A stretch of 64,000 bases of DNA from Caballeronia temeraria (lineage in GTDB: Bacteria > Pseudomonadota > Gammaproteobacteria > Burkholderiales > Burkholderiaceae), in the NCBI RefSeq assembly GCF_001544795.2, contig NZ_FCOI02000003.1:186001-250000 (forward strand). The letters are read 5' to 3'. Below the pieces are notes generated by a model. It made no database searches. It was not told the origin of the DNA and worked only from the letters and a program-made list of their open reading frames with translations. Positions 1 through 8,290 of this stretch are shown here, one piece after another. Both the position numbers and the translations under genes were made by a program. How positions within the stretch are numbered: position 1 is the stretch's first letter; every line of letters starts with the position of its first letter.

Positions 1-1
1 C

Positions 2-253
2 GAACCGAACATCGCGTTTCGCACGAGTTCGATGGAGGCGCTGCGCGGTCTCGTGGCGCACGGCTTCGGCGTCACGGTGCTATCGGATATGGTGTTTCGG
101 CCGTGGTCGCTGGAAGGCAAGCGCATCGAAGCACGGCCCGTCGACGACACCATTCCTCATATGGAAGCGGGGATGATCTGGCGCAAGGGCGCTACGCTGA
201 GCGCCCCGTCGACAGCCGTGCAGCAGTTCCTGATTCACGCGTGCGGCGCTTGA
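2..253 (+). CDS. LysR-family regulator, C-terminal end (5' truncated by window)
   Basis: Only the last 83 codons are present; the reading frame is open from base 2 to a TGA at 251-253. The peptide (SSMEALRGLVAHGFGVTVLS, then PSTAVQQFLIHACGA) has the look of the second half of a LysR substrate-binding domain, where a loop of the type 'ALRxLVAxGxGVTVLS' precedes the last beta-alpha unit. The helix-turn-helix is outside the window, so the family call rests on this short tail alone. It ends 4 bases before the stop of the convergent MFS transporter gene, so the two share no obvious terminator. Target genes cannot be told from this window. Confidence 0.7.
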   Translation, partial: EPNIAFRTSSMEALRGLVAHGFGVTVLSDMVFRPWSLEGKRIEARPVDDTIPHMEAGMIWRKGATLSAPSTAVQQFLIHACGA

Positions 254-257
254 GCCT

Positions 258-1700
258 TCAGTGCGAGATGCTTTCGAGCGAGCGCCCGAGCGTGCGCGGT
301 CCCATCAGGCCGATGGACAGCATCACGAGCAGCATCGCGCCCGCGATGAAGCCGAACACGCCGGTCACACCCGCCTCTTTCAGCACGAACGCGATCACGA
401 ACGAACTGAATACCGCCGATAGCCGGCTCCACGAATACACGAAGCCCACTGCACGGGCGCGGATCGCCGTCGGGTAAAGCTCCTGCTGATACGTGTGATA
501 CGTGAACGAGATGATGTTGCCCGCGAGCGTCAGCAACACGCCGAGCGCGACGATCATCACCGCCGCCGACGCCTGGCTGAACAGCAAGCCCGCGACGATG
601 TTCACGCCCGCCATGAACACGATCACATGCTTGCGCTCGAAACGATCGGCGATCCAGTAGCCGAGCAACGGTCCGATGGGCGCGGCGAGGCCGATGACGG
701 TCGTATACAGCAGGCTCGACGTGACCGTCACGCCCTGTTTGACGAGCAGAGTCGGCACCCAGTTCGCGAAGCCATAGAAGCCGACCGTCTGGAAGATATG
801 AAAGACGATCAGCATCAGCGTGCGCTTGCGATATGGCGGCTTCCACATGTCGCCGAAGCCGGCCTTTCTCGCGATCGGATCGGACGGACCAGGCGCGGGC
901 AGCGGCTTGCCGTATTGAAGCGCGACCTGGTCTTCGAGACGGCGCAGCACTTCATCGGCCTCGTCGATGCGGCCTTTGCTCGCGAGCCAGCGCGGGCTTT
1001 CCGGCAAATTGCGCCGGAAATACCACACGAAAAGCGCGCTCACGCCGCCCGCCAATGCGACCCAGCGCCAGCCATCGAAGCCGAACGGCGCACGCGGCAC
1101 GAGCAGATACGACAGGAACGCGACCACCGGCACGGCGGAGAAGCCGATCGCCTGGCACACGGCGAACGCCCTGCCGCGCAGATGTTTCGGCGCGAGTTCG
1201 GACATGTATGTGCCGATGGTCACAAGCTCCACCCCGATGCCGAGGCCGGAAACGAAGCGCCAAAAGTTGAGCCAGTGCGCCGTGTCCTGAAACGCCATCA
1301 CGGTATTCGCCGCGACGTACCAGAGCAGCGAATACGTGAAGATCGCGCGACGTCCATAGCGGTCGGCGAGAAAGCCGCACGCGATCGTGCCGATGAACAG
1401 CCCGCAGAACAACGCGGCGATGAAGCTCGCAACGCCCGTCGTGCCGAAGAGGCCCGCCGTCGTCGACGTGAGCATGCCGCTCTTCACGAGACCCGGCGCG
1501 ATATAGCCGGTGAAGAGCAGATCGTAGAGCTCGAAGAAGAAGCCGAGGCTCAAAAGAAAGACCAGCTTCCACACCGCGCGCGTCGCGGGAAGGCGGTCGA
1601 GGCGCGCTGAAATGCCCGCCGTATCCGCGATGGCGGGCGCGTCCGTCAACGCGCGGCCGGCGGCGTCGTGCAGACGCGAAGTGCCCTGCATGATGGCCAT
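258..1700 (-). CDS. MFS transporter (metabolite/H+ symporter type)
   Basis: A 480-residue inner-membrane permease of the major facilitator superfamily with about 12 hydrophobic segments. The loop 2-3 signature is seen as GFLADRYGRRAIF, and the N-terminal part (FFFELYDLLFTGYIAPGL) resembles sugar/aromatic-acid porters. A cytoplasmic tail of about 45 residues precedes the first membrane segment. The ATG at 1700 is chosen because an AGGAGA ribosome site lies just upstream. It follows the aconitase-family gene on the same strand after 54 bases and is probably co-transcribed, which suggests it imports the substrate of that enzyme, possibly a di- or tricarboxylate. The substrate itself is inference. 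Confidence 0.88.
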   Translation of the reverse strand: MAIMQGTSRLHDAAGRALTDAPAIADTAGISARLDRLPATRAVWKLVFLLSLGFFFELYDLLFTGYIAPGLVKSGMLTSTTAGLFGTTGVASFIAALFCGLFIGTIACGFLADRYGRRAIFTYSLLWYVAANTVMAFQDTAHWLNFWRFVSGLGIGVELVTIGTYMSELAPKHLRGRAFAVCQAIGFSAVPVVAFLSYLLVPRAPFGFDGWRWVALAGGVSALFVWYFRRNLPESPRWLASKGRIDEADEVLRRLEDQVALQYGKPLPAPGPSDPIARKAGFGDMWKPPYRKRTLMLIVFHIFQTVGFYGFANWVPTLLVKQGVTVTSSLLYTTVIGLAAPIGPLLGYWIADRFERKHVIVFMAGVNIVAGLLFSQASAAVMIVALGVLLTLAGNIISFTYHTYQQELYPTAIRARAVGFVYSWSRLSAVFSSFVIAFVLKEAGVTGVFGFIAGAMLLVMLSIGLMGPRTLGRSLESISH

Positions 1701-1754
1701 TGCTTGTCTCCTGTATGTATTTTGATGCCGGATCGATGGCGGCTGAAATGCTGC

Positions 1755-3716
1755 TTACTTCATGAAGCGCTGCTGCAACTCCGCGAACGATGCGATGCGT
1801 CCGGCGAGCGCGCTCGCGGCAACCGTCGGCGGACTGGCGAGCCATACCTTGCCCGGACCCGAACGGCCCGGAAAATTGCGGTTGATCGCGCTGATGGTGA
1901 CCTGTTGCGCTTGCGTCGATGAACCCGGCCCGCAGTTCGCACACGCACCGCACGATGGCTGCAGCAAGATGGCGCCGACGCGCTCGAACGCATCGACGTA
2001 ACCTTGCGCGATGCAATAGTCGCGCACGTCCTGCGTGCCGAATTGCAGATAGAGCTTCACGTTGTCCGGCACGCGCAGGCCGCGCGCGGCCGCCCACGAA
2101 AGCACGTCGTGATAGTGATCGAAGTCCTCGCGCTTGCCGGCCGTGCACGAACCGCCGTATGCGATATCGATGCCCGGCCTTTCATCGAGCGTCTGAAGCG
2201 CGATGCCGTTGCCGGGATCGCCGGGCGCGGCGAGCATCGGCGAGAGGCGCGTGCAATCAATCGCGATGACATCGGCATAACGCGCGCCTGCATCACTTCG
2301 CATCCACGGTTCGAGCGTGAAGTCGATGCCGCGCCGTTCCTTCAGGAAGCGCACGGTTTCATCGTCGGGCGCGACAATGCCAGTGAAGCCGCCCAGCTCG
2401 GCGGTCATGTTGGTGAGCGTCGTGCGCTCGTCGGTCGAAAGGCTCGCGATGGCCGCGCCCGCGAACTCGAACACCTTGCCGACGCCCGCGCCCGCGCGGA
2501 TGCGCGCATCCGCGAGCAGATGAAGCACGATGTCCTTCGCGGTGACGCCCGCCGGAATCGGCCCCGACAATTCGATGCGCAACGATTGCGGCACCGTCAT
2601 GCGCACCGCGCCGGTCACGAATGCATTCGCCATGTCCGTCGTGCCGACGCCGAACGCGACGCAGCCGAGCGCGCCGCTATGCGGCGTATGCGAATCCGTC
2701 CCGACGACGACCTGACCCGGCAACGCGTAACGTTCGGCCATCATCGCGTGCGAGATGCCTTCGGAGCCTTCGTCGCGTTCGCTGTTCGCTTCGCTCAGAT
2801 AGCCGTGATTGCGCACGTCGTAGTCATGCGCGAACGCGCGATGCGCATCCGACAGCTCGCGCACGTTCGGCAGCAAGCCATTCCTGATATGCAACTCGCT
2901 GCGATGCGAGTACGACAGATGATCCTCGAACGCGAGCATGCTGCGCGCATCGTGCAGCGTCAGCGGACGGCCGAACGTCGCGTGCAGCATGTGCGCGGCC
3001 ATGCCGGTGTAGTACTCGTGGATGAAGCGCCAGTCCGCGCGCACGAGGATGCCGTTGCCCGGTTCGAGCGATGCGTTCGTCACATCGGTCGTCAAAGCGT
3101 GGCGCGCGAGAATCTTTTCGACGAGCGTGCGCGGCGCATCATCGTGCGATGTTTCGCCGATGCTCACGCGCTGCATATGCAACTGCCCGTAGCGCAGCAG
3201 GCCGCCGCTCTTCAGGATCGCCGCCGCGAGCGGATCGCGATCCGCGACGAGTTCGTCGATATCGATCGCCTCGCCACGCCGGATGCGCGCGATCAGGCCG
3301 AAGTTTGTCGACGTGAAAAGCCCGAGATTGTCCGCGTTCTGCCGATAAATCCGCTCGAAGCTGCGCGCAATCACGAGCCGGATGCCCGCGTGATATTCGG
3401 CGAGCGGGCTATGTTCCCGCGATGAACCTTTGCCGTAGCGATTGCCCGCGACCGTCACCTGAAAGCGGCCCGCGTGCACGGCGCCGTGACCGATCGGACT
3501 GCGCCCGCCCGCATGAAAACCGACATACGGACATTGCCCGAGACGCTCGTCGAAACGCGTGAGCACGCTGATCGGCGTGATTTCGTCGGTGGAAACATCG
3601 TCGCGCAGTGCGCCCGCTTCATCGAGCGTCAGGTTCTCGCCGGCGAGCTGCCGCTCGACTATCGCGGGGTCGGCGGCGAGAAGCAGGATTCGCCCGCTTA
3701 CATCCAGATTGGCCAT
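1755..3716 (-). CDS. Aconitase-superfamily hydro-lyase with swapped domain order
   Basis: A 653-residue dehydratase/isomerase of the aconitase-LeuCD superfamily. The LeuD-like swivel domain comes first (about residues 15-165, with ...NRYGKGSSREHSPLAEYHAG) and the LeuC/aconitase catalytic part follows (about 210-653), the reverse of aconitase A. The catalytic part has the signature VVGTDSHTPHSGALG and likely [4Fe-4S] ligands Cys524 (GGSCTAG), Cys589 and Cys592 (PSCGACANC). The ATG at 3716 has an AAGGAG site 8 bases upstream; an in-frame ATG at 3737 is less well placed. It sits between a LysR gene and an MFS gene on the same strand. Substrate is unknown: isopropylmalate, citrate, citramalate-like acids or tricarballylate derivatives are all possible. 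Confidence 0.87.
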   Translation of the reverse strand: MANLDVSGRILLLAADPAIVERQLAGENLTLDEAGALRDDVSTDEITPISVLTRFDERLGQCPYVGFHAGGRSPIGHGAVHAGRFQVTVAGNRYGKGSSREHSPLAEYHAGIRLVIARSFERIYRQNADNLGLFTSTNFGLIARIRRGEAIDIDELVADRDPLAAAILKSGGLLRYGQLHMQRVSIGETSHDDAPRTLVEKILARHALTTDVTNASLEPGNGILVRADWRFIHEYYTGMAAHMLHATFGRPLTLHDARSMLAFEDHLSYSHRSELHIRNGLLPNVRELSDAHRAFAHDYDVRNHGYLSEANSERDEGSEGISHAMMAERYALPGQVVVGTDSHTPHSGALGCVAFGVGTTDMANAFVTGAVRMTVPQSLRIELSGPIPAGVTAKDIVLHLLADARIRAGAGVGKVFEFAGAAIASLSTDERTTLTNMTAELGGFTGIVAPDDETVRFLKERRGIDFTLEPWMRSDAGARYADVIAIDCTRLSPMLAAPGDPGNGIALQTLDERPGIDIAYGGSCTAGKREDFDHYHDVLSWAAARGLRVPDNVKLYLQFGTQDVRDYCIAQGYVDAFERVGAILLQPSCGACANCGPGSSTQAQQVTISAINRNFPGRSGPGKVWLASPPTVAASALAGRIASFAELQQRFMK

Positions 3717-3809
3717 CGCATTCTCCTTCGATGTCAATCTAGACGCAGCCGCGCGCGTGTATGAAGTGTTCGTTCGGCACAGGGGGCATCGCGAGATGCG
3801 ATGTCCGTG

Positions 3810-4700
3810 TTAACCCTCGCCGATAAGCGTATCGATCAGCGCCTGCACCGCCTTCAGACGCGACGACTTGCGCGGCGCATGCACGTACAGGCGACGGCCG
3901 ACGCCCCATGTCTCGCGCAAGGGCACCCGCACGAAATTGCGCGATCCCGCGAATGCCGACGCGGCGCTCGTCGGCACGATACCGATGCCCAAGCCCGCTT
4001 CAACCATGCGGCATTGCGCGTCGAAACTGTTGACGGTGACCGTCACGTTGAGCGGCACACGCGCGGCATCGGCGTGTTCCTTCAAGGTCTGATCGAGCGA
4101 GCCGCCCGCCTGCAACGCGACGAGCGGAAAGCGCGCCACTTCGGCGAAACTCAGCGCGTCCGCTTGCGCGAGTTCGTGACCGGGCGGCAGCACGACCATC
4201 AGCGGATCGTCGACGAAACGCCATGTATCGAGACCCGCGTGCGCCTTCGTGCTCGCCGATATGCCGATATCCGCGCGATCGTCGAGGCACGCGCGAATCA
4301 CTTCATCGCTGATCTGTTCCGTCAGCGCGATCTCGACGAGCGGATACTGCGTCTTGTACAGCGTCAGACGTTCCGGCAAAAAGCCCACGATCGCCGATGC
4401 ATTCGCAAAGAGACGCACGACGCCCGCGATCTGGCCGCTCATCGACTGGACTTCGCGCGCCATGCTTTCCAGCTGGCCATGAATGGAGCGCGCGCTGGAA
4501 TAGGCGTGCTGACCCGCCTCGGTCAGTTGCACGCCCGCAGGTGAGCGAATGAGCAGCGCGACGCCGATAGCCGCTTCGAGATCCGCGATGCGTCTGCTCA
4601 ACGCCGATGCCGCGATATGGTTGCGATTCGCGGCACGCGCGATCGATCCTTCCTCGACGACCGAGATGAAGAGTTCGAGACTGTAGGGATCGATGCGCAT
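3810..4700 (-). CDS. LysR-family transcriptional regulator
   Basis: A 296-residue one-component regulator. The N-terminal winged helix-turn-helix (MRIDPYSLELFISVVEEGSI, then AASALSRRIADLEAAIGVAL) and a periplasmic-binding-like effector domain (about 90-295) are complete. The start at 4700 is preferred over longer frames because the HTH begins at once after it, as is usual for LysR proteins. It lies 93 bases upstream of the aconitase-family gene on the same strand and is the obvious candidate to control that gene and the MFS gene, either from a shared promoter or by reading a carboxylate ligand. It does not face its target divergently, which is less usual for this family. Confidence 0.92.
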   Translation of the reverse strand: MRIDPYSLELFISVVEEGSIARAANRNHIAASALSRRIADLEAAIGVALLIRSPAGVQLTEAGQHAYSSARSIHGQLESMAREVQSMSGQIAGVVRLFANASAIVGFLPERLTLYKTQYPLVEIALTEQISDEVIRACLDDRADIGISASTKAHAGLDTWRFVDDPLMVVLPPGHELAQADALSFAEVARFPLVALQAGGSLDQTLKEHADAARVPLNVTVTVNSFDAQCRMVEAGLGIGIVPTSAASAFAGSRNFVRVPLRETWGVGRRLYVHAPRKSSRLKAVQALIDTLIGEG

Positions 4701-4711
4701 CGCTTCGGTCG

Positions 4712-5875
4712 TTATCGTCCGCTGGTCAAGGACGTGATGATTGCATAAGCGGCCTTCACGCGCTCTTCGTTCGGGATGTTCCTGTTCGCCAGCATCACGA
4801 TGCCCACGCGCGCCTTTGGCACGAACGCGATATACGCGCCGAAGCCGTTGGTCGAGCCGGTCTTGTTGATCCACACGTCGTCGCGCGGGCCTTGCGGCGG
4901 ATCGATGCGCGTGACGGGCGTCGCGTTCAGGATCATCGACGACGCGTTTCCATCGAGCAAAGGCTGCATTGCGGATGGATACGGATACTGTTCCCAGATG
5001 AGGTCCTGCGTCATCGGCCCCGCCTGGAAATAGCCCGTGTGCGTGGCGTCGACGGCGCGCTGATACGCCGGATCGATGCGCACCATGTTCATGTTGATCT
5101 GCAGAAAGCGCGCCATGTCCGCCGCCGTCGTTCTCACGCCATACGCTTCCGATGCAAGCACGCCGCCTTTCATGCGGATCGGCGTGTCGTCCTTCGTATA
5201 GCCTTGCGCGTAATCGCGCTGCTTCGAAGCGGGCACGTCGATATAACTATGTTTCAGGCCCAGCGCCGGGAAGAGGCGCGTTTGCATCAGCGCGTCGAAG
5301 TCCTGTTTCATGCTCTTCGCCGTGATGAGGCCGAGCGTGCCGATGCCCGGATTCGCATACGTGCGGATCGTGCCGGGCGGCCCCGCGGGACGCCACGTGC
5401 TGAAGTACTGGATGAGTTGCTCGTTGTCGTGAACTTCATCGGGCACTTGCAGCGGCAGGCCGCCCGGCGTGTGCGTGCCGAGATTCAACAGCGTCACCTT
5501 GCCGAAGTCGGTGCCGTCGAGTGAAGGCAGATATTTGCTGACGGGGTCGCTCAGGGAAAGATCGCCCTCGATCTGCGCATAGGACGCGAGCGTCGCGGTG
5601 AACGTCTTGCTGATCGAGCCGAGTTCGAAAAGCGTGTCGCGCGTGACGGGCTGCTTCGTCGCTTTCGATGCCACGCCGTAGTCGAACACATAAGGCTTGC
5701 CGTCCACGACCACGCCGACTGCCATGCCGTGAATGCCGTGCAGCGCCATCAGGGGCTTGATGGTCTTATCGACCGTCGCCTTGACGCTCGCTGCATCGCT
5801 TGCCCGCGCGACGCCAGGCATCGCGCCAAAAGAAAAAATGGCAGTCGCCAAAAGACTCAGCGCACGAAACTTCAT
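4712..5875 (-). CDS. ampC: Class C beta-lactamase (AmpC type)
   Basis: A 387-residue periplasmic serine beta-lactamase that opens the beta-lactam ring. It has a Sec signal peptide (about residues 1-26, ending GVARASD) and all three class C motifs: nucleophile motif S87-I-S-K90, Y173-A-N175 and K338-T-G340. Length is normal for AmpC. The start at 5875 gives the signal peptide directly; the frame stays open upstream but has no coding look. The gene is divergent from ampR with 117 bases between the two start codons, the classic inducible layout. A symmetric element between them is listed separately. The stop lies 11 bases from the start of the LysR gene at 4700. Confidence 0.93.
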   Translation of the reverse strand: MKFRALSLLATAIFSFGAMPGVARASDAASVKATVDKTIKPLMALHGIHGMAVGVVVDGKPYVFDYGVASKATKQPVTRDTLFELGSISKTFTATLASYAQIEGDLSLSDPVSKYLPSLDGTDFGKVTLLNLGTHTPGGLPLQVPDEVHDNEQLIQYFSTWRPAGPPGTIRTYANPGIGTLGLITAKSMKQDFDALMQTRLFPALGLKHSYIDVPASKQRDYAQGYTKDDTPIRMKGGVLASEAYGVRTTAADMARFLQINMNMVRIDPAYQRAVDATHTGYFQAGPMTQDLIWEQYPYPSAMQPLLDGNASSMILNATPVTRIDPPQGPRDDVWINKTGSTNGFGAYIAFVPKARVGIVMLANRNIPNEERVKAAYAIITSLTSGR

Positions 5876-5886
5876 CGTCTTGATCC

Positions 5887-5915
5887 TTCGTTCTGGTTTG
5901 CATGATTGGAACGAA
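5887..5915. promoter_or_regulatory. Inverted repeat in the ampC-ampR intergenic region (candidate AmpR operator)
   Basis: TTCGTTC (5887-5893) and GAACGAA (5909-5915) form a perfect 7-bp inverted repeat with a 15-base spacer. A second, overlapping dyad GCGAAA (5916-5921)/TTTCGC (5933-5938) follows. LysR regulators of the AmpR type bind such dyads between divergent genes. Assignment to AmpR is inference from position; the sequence was not matched to a published AmpR site. Confidence 0.45.
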
Positions 5916-5992
5916 GCGAAATATCCGCTCTTTTTCGCGTTTCGACAATCGATGATAATTTGCCGCAGGCAATAGAAAATCTTATGCGAGCC

Positions 5993-6874
5993 ATGCGACC
6001 TCATCTTCCCCTGAATGCGTTGCGCGCGTTCGAAGCGTCGGCGCGACATTTGAGTTTCACGCGCGCCGCGCTGGAACTGAACGTCACGCAGGCGGCCGTC
6101 AGCCAGCAAGTGCGCGCGCTCGAAGCGCGGCTCGGCACGCCGCTCTTCCGGCGCCTGCCGCGCGGCCTGAGCGTCACCGACGAAGGGCGCGCGCTCCTGC
6201 CCGTACTGAGCGATGCATTTGGCCGCATCGAAGCGGTACTCAAGCAGTTCGAAGGCGGGCACTTTCATGAAGTGCTGACGGTGGGCGTCGTCGGCACGTT
6301 CGCGGTCGGCTGGCTGATGCCGCGGCTCAAGGCATTTCGCGAGACGCATCCGTTCGTCGAATTGCGGCTTTTCACGCACAACAATCTCGTCGATCCGGCC
6401 TCGGAAGGGCTCGACTTCGCGATCCGCTTCGGCGCGGGCGTCTGGCCCGCCACGCACAACGCGCTGCTGCTCGATGCGCCGCTCGCCGTGCTGTGCGCGC
6501 CCGATATCGCCCGGCGTCTCGAGAAGCCATCCGATCTCGCCAGCGAAGTGCTGCTGCGTTCGTATCGCGCGGACGACTGGACCGAATGGTTCGACGCCGC
6601 CGGCATCGACGCATGGACGATGAACGGCCCCGTCTTCGATTCGTCGCGTCTGATGGTGGAAGCCGCCGTGCAGGGCGCGGGCGTCGCCCTCGCGCCGTCG
6701 CGCATGTTCGTGCGCGAATTGCAGGCCGGATTGCTGGTACGCCCGTTCGATATCGAAGTGAAAACCGGCAGCTACTGGCTGACGTGGCTCAAATCGCGAC
6801 GGCTTTCGCACGGCATGACGCTGTTTCGCGACTGGATCGTCGCGCAGGCCGCGAAAGCCGCCGAAGCCGGTTAG
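5993..6874 (+). CDS. ampR: LysR-family regulator of ampC
   Basis: A 293-residue LysR regulator that matches the AmpR/PenR type: the N-terminus RPHLPLNALRAFEASARHLS is the hallmark of this subfamily, followed by the HTH (TQAAVSQQVRALEARLGTPL) and effector domain. AmpR senses cell-wall muropeptides and switches ampC. ATG codons at 5984 and 5993 are both possible; 5993 gives the length usual for AmpR. It is divergent from the class C beta-lactamase gene, which supports the name. Its TAG stop (6872-6874) overlaps the TAA stop of the convergent DUF1275 gene (6871-6873). Confidence 0.92.
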   Translation: MRPHLPLNALRAFEASARHLSFTRAALELNVTQAAVSQQVRALEARLGTPLFRRLPRGLSVTDEGRALLPVLSDAFGRIEAVLKQFEGGHFHEVLTVGVVGTFAVGWLMPRLKAFRETHPFVELRLFTHNNLVDPASEGLDFAIRFGAGVWPATHNALLLDAPLAVLCAPDIARRLEKPSDLASEVLLRSYRADDWTEWFDAAGIDAWTMNGPVFDSSRLMVEAAVQGAGVALAPSRMFVRELQAGLLVRPFDIEVKTGSYWLTWLKSRRLSHGMTLFRDWIVAQAAKAAEAG

Positions 6875-7632
6875 CGGCGCGGACGGCGTCTGCCCGCCGC
6901 GAAATCGTCCGCGAGCGGCACGGACGAGAACAGCAGCAGCAACGCGGCGAGCGGCACCGTCGTCGCGAAACCGAGATGCGCGAAACCGATCGCGCCCGCA
7001 AAACCGCCGAGCATGAACATCGCGAAGAGCGAACTCAAGAGCACGAGACGCGCATGATTCGCGCGCACATAAGCGGCATCGCTGCGCGCGATGCCACGGT
7101 TCCAGTACAGACTCTTGCCGATTTCAATGCCGATATCGGTCACGAGCCCCGTCACGTGCGTCGTGCGGATTTCGGCCTTCGAGATTTTCGTGATCATTGC
7201 GTTTTGCAGACCCATCACGAAGCAGAGCAGCGCGACGGTCAACGGCACATCCCACACGCGATGCGTTTCCAGATTCGCGCCGAGCATGCCGAATACGAGC
7301 AGCAGCGCGGCTTCGAGCAGGAGCGGCGTGGCGAACACGCTATGCGCGCGCCGCTGCCGTCCCCAGTTGATGAGCACCGCGGACGTCGCCGCGCCGCCGA
7401 CGAACGCGCCGACCGCGCCGATCGCGGAGAACACGAGCGCGATCTGGCCGAGCACGAGGTTATCGGCGATCGACGAAACCAGCCCCGACATATGCGACGT
7501 GTATTGTCCGACGGCGAGAAAACCGCCCGCGTTCGCCGCGCCCGCGACGAAGGCGAGCGCGCAGCCGAGGCGCCGGTTGGCGGTATCGGTGCGGCTGGGC
7601 GAAGTGAGGCCACGGAGATAGGCAATCGGCAT
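6871..7632 (-). CDS. DUF1275 (YoaK-like) integral membrane protein
   Basis: A 253-residue protein with about six to seven hydrophobic segments and the conserved core GAANAGGFLAVGQYTSHMSG and MGLQNAMITKISKAEIRTTHVTG, which is typical of the DUF1275/YoaK family. The molecular role of that family is not established. The start at 7632 is chosen because the conserved part begins soon after; upstream codons look non-coding. It is convergent with ampR and divergent from the marR gene, and 141 bases of palindrome-rich sequence separate it from the latter, including TTGCGTACGCAA at 7697-7708. Confidence 0.82.
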   Translation of the reverse strand: MPIAYLRGLTSPSRTDTANRRLGCALAFVAGAANAGGFLAVGQYTSHMSGLVSSIADNLVLGQIALVFSAIGAVGAFVGGAATSAVLINWGRQRRAHSVFATPLLLEAALLLVFGMLGANLETHRVWDVPLTVALLCFVMGLQNAMITKISKAEIRTTHVTGLVTDIGIEIGKSLYWNRGIARSDAAYVRANHARLVLLSSLFAMFMLGGFAGAIGFAHLGFATTVPLAALLLLFSSVPLADDFAAGRRRPRR

Positions 7633-7732
7633 GGCGGCGCGGTCCGGATGATCGAGCCGAAAAGATAGCACGCCAATTTGCGCTTCCAGCCATGCATTGC
7701 GTACGCAAACTGAAAGAAAAATCATAAGTCGA

Positions 7733-7765
7733 TAGCATGCTAACGAATAAAGTTCTCGTTATAAT
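7733..7765 (+). promoter_or_regulatory. marR promoter with overlapping palindromes
   Basis: Two symmetric elements lie just before the marR gene: the perfect 10-bp palindrome TAGCATGCTA (7733-7742) and an inverted repeat TAACGA-N9-TCGTTA (7741-7761). A consensus -10 hexamer TATAAT occupies 7760-7765 and shares its first bases with the right half-site. A repressor bound here would block RNA polymerase, the usual MarR autoregulation. No good -35 hexamer is visible. From the -10 box the expected transcript start falls at or within a base or two of the ATG at 7774. Confidence 0.6.
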
Positions 7766-7773
7766 CCCGCCGC

Positions 7774-8286
7774 ATGACTCAACTCGATTTTCTGCGCCGC
7801 TCCGTGAGCAGCACGCTCGTGCTTGCCGCGCGACGCTGGCGCCGCACGAGCCACGGCGTGCTCGCCTCGTATGGCGTGTCGGAAGCCTGCGCCGTGCCGC
7901 TTCTCACGGCCAACCGGCTCGGCGAGGCGGTGCGTCAGGTGACGCTTGCGGAGCATGTGGGCATCGAAGGGCCATCGCTCGTGCGTCTGCTCGATCAGCT
8001 TTGCGCGGCCGGCCTCGTGCGGCGTGACGAAGACCCGGAAGACAAGCGCGCCAAAACCATCACGCTCACCGATGAAGGCCGCGCCGTCACCGCGCGCATG
8101 GAAGAACGTCTCGTCACGCTGCGCGCGCGCCTGCTGAAAGGCGTGAGCCGCGAAGACCTCGAAACGACGCTGCGCGTACTCAATGCGTTCAGCGCGTCGC
8201 CGGACGCGAAGCTGCTCGCCGCGCTCGAAGCCGTCGATGCGTCCGCCGGCAAGGCGTCGCGCTCATCCGGAAAGCGCGGAGCCTAG
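7774..8286 (+). CDS. MarR-family regulator of the FUSC efflux operon
   Basis: A 170-residue winged-helix regulator. The recognition region (TLAEHVGIEGPSLVRLLDQL) and the wing with the signature DPEDKRAKTITLTDEGR are typical of MarR. MarR repressors usually leave DNA when a phenolic ligand binds. The gene is first in a set with the FUSC, DUF1656, HlyD and NodT genes (4 bases to the next start), a layout in which the MarR protein controls efflux of aromatic acids such as fusaric acid. No Shine-Dalgarno sequence precedes the ATG, which fits a leaderless mRNA (see findings). Confidence 0.9.
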   Translation: MTQLDFLRRSVSSTLVLAARRWRRTSHGVLASYGVSEACAVPLLTANRLGEAVRQVTLAEHVGIEGPSLVRLLDQLCAAGLVRRDEDPEDKRAKTITLTDEGRAVTARMEERLVTLRARLLKGVSREDLETTLRVLNAFSASPDAKLLAALEAVDASAGKASRSSGKRGA

Positions 8287-8290
8287 CATC

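Noticed and set aside
495..1610. A plus-strand frame of 371 codons opposite the MFS gene
   Set aside because: Composition is Arg/Glu/His-rich without secondary structure and it is antisense to a confident membrane protein.
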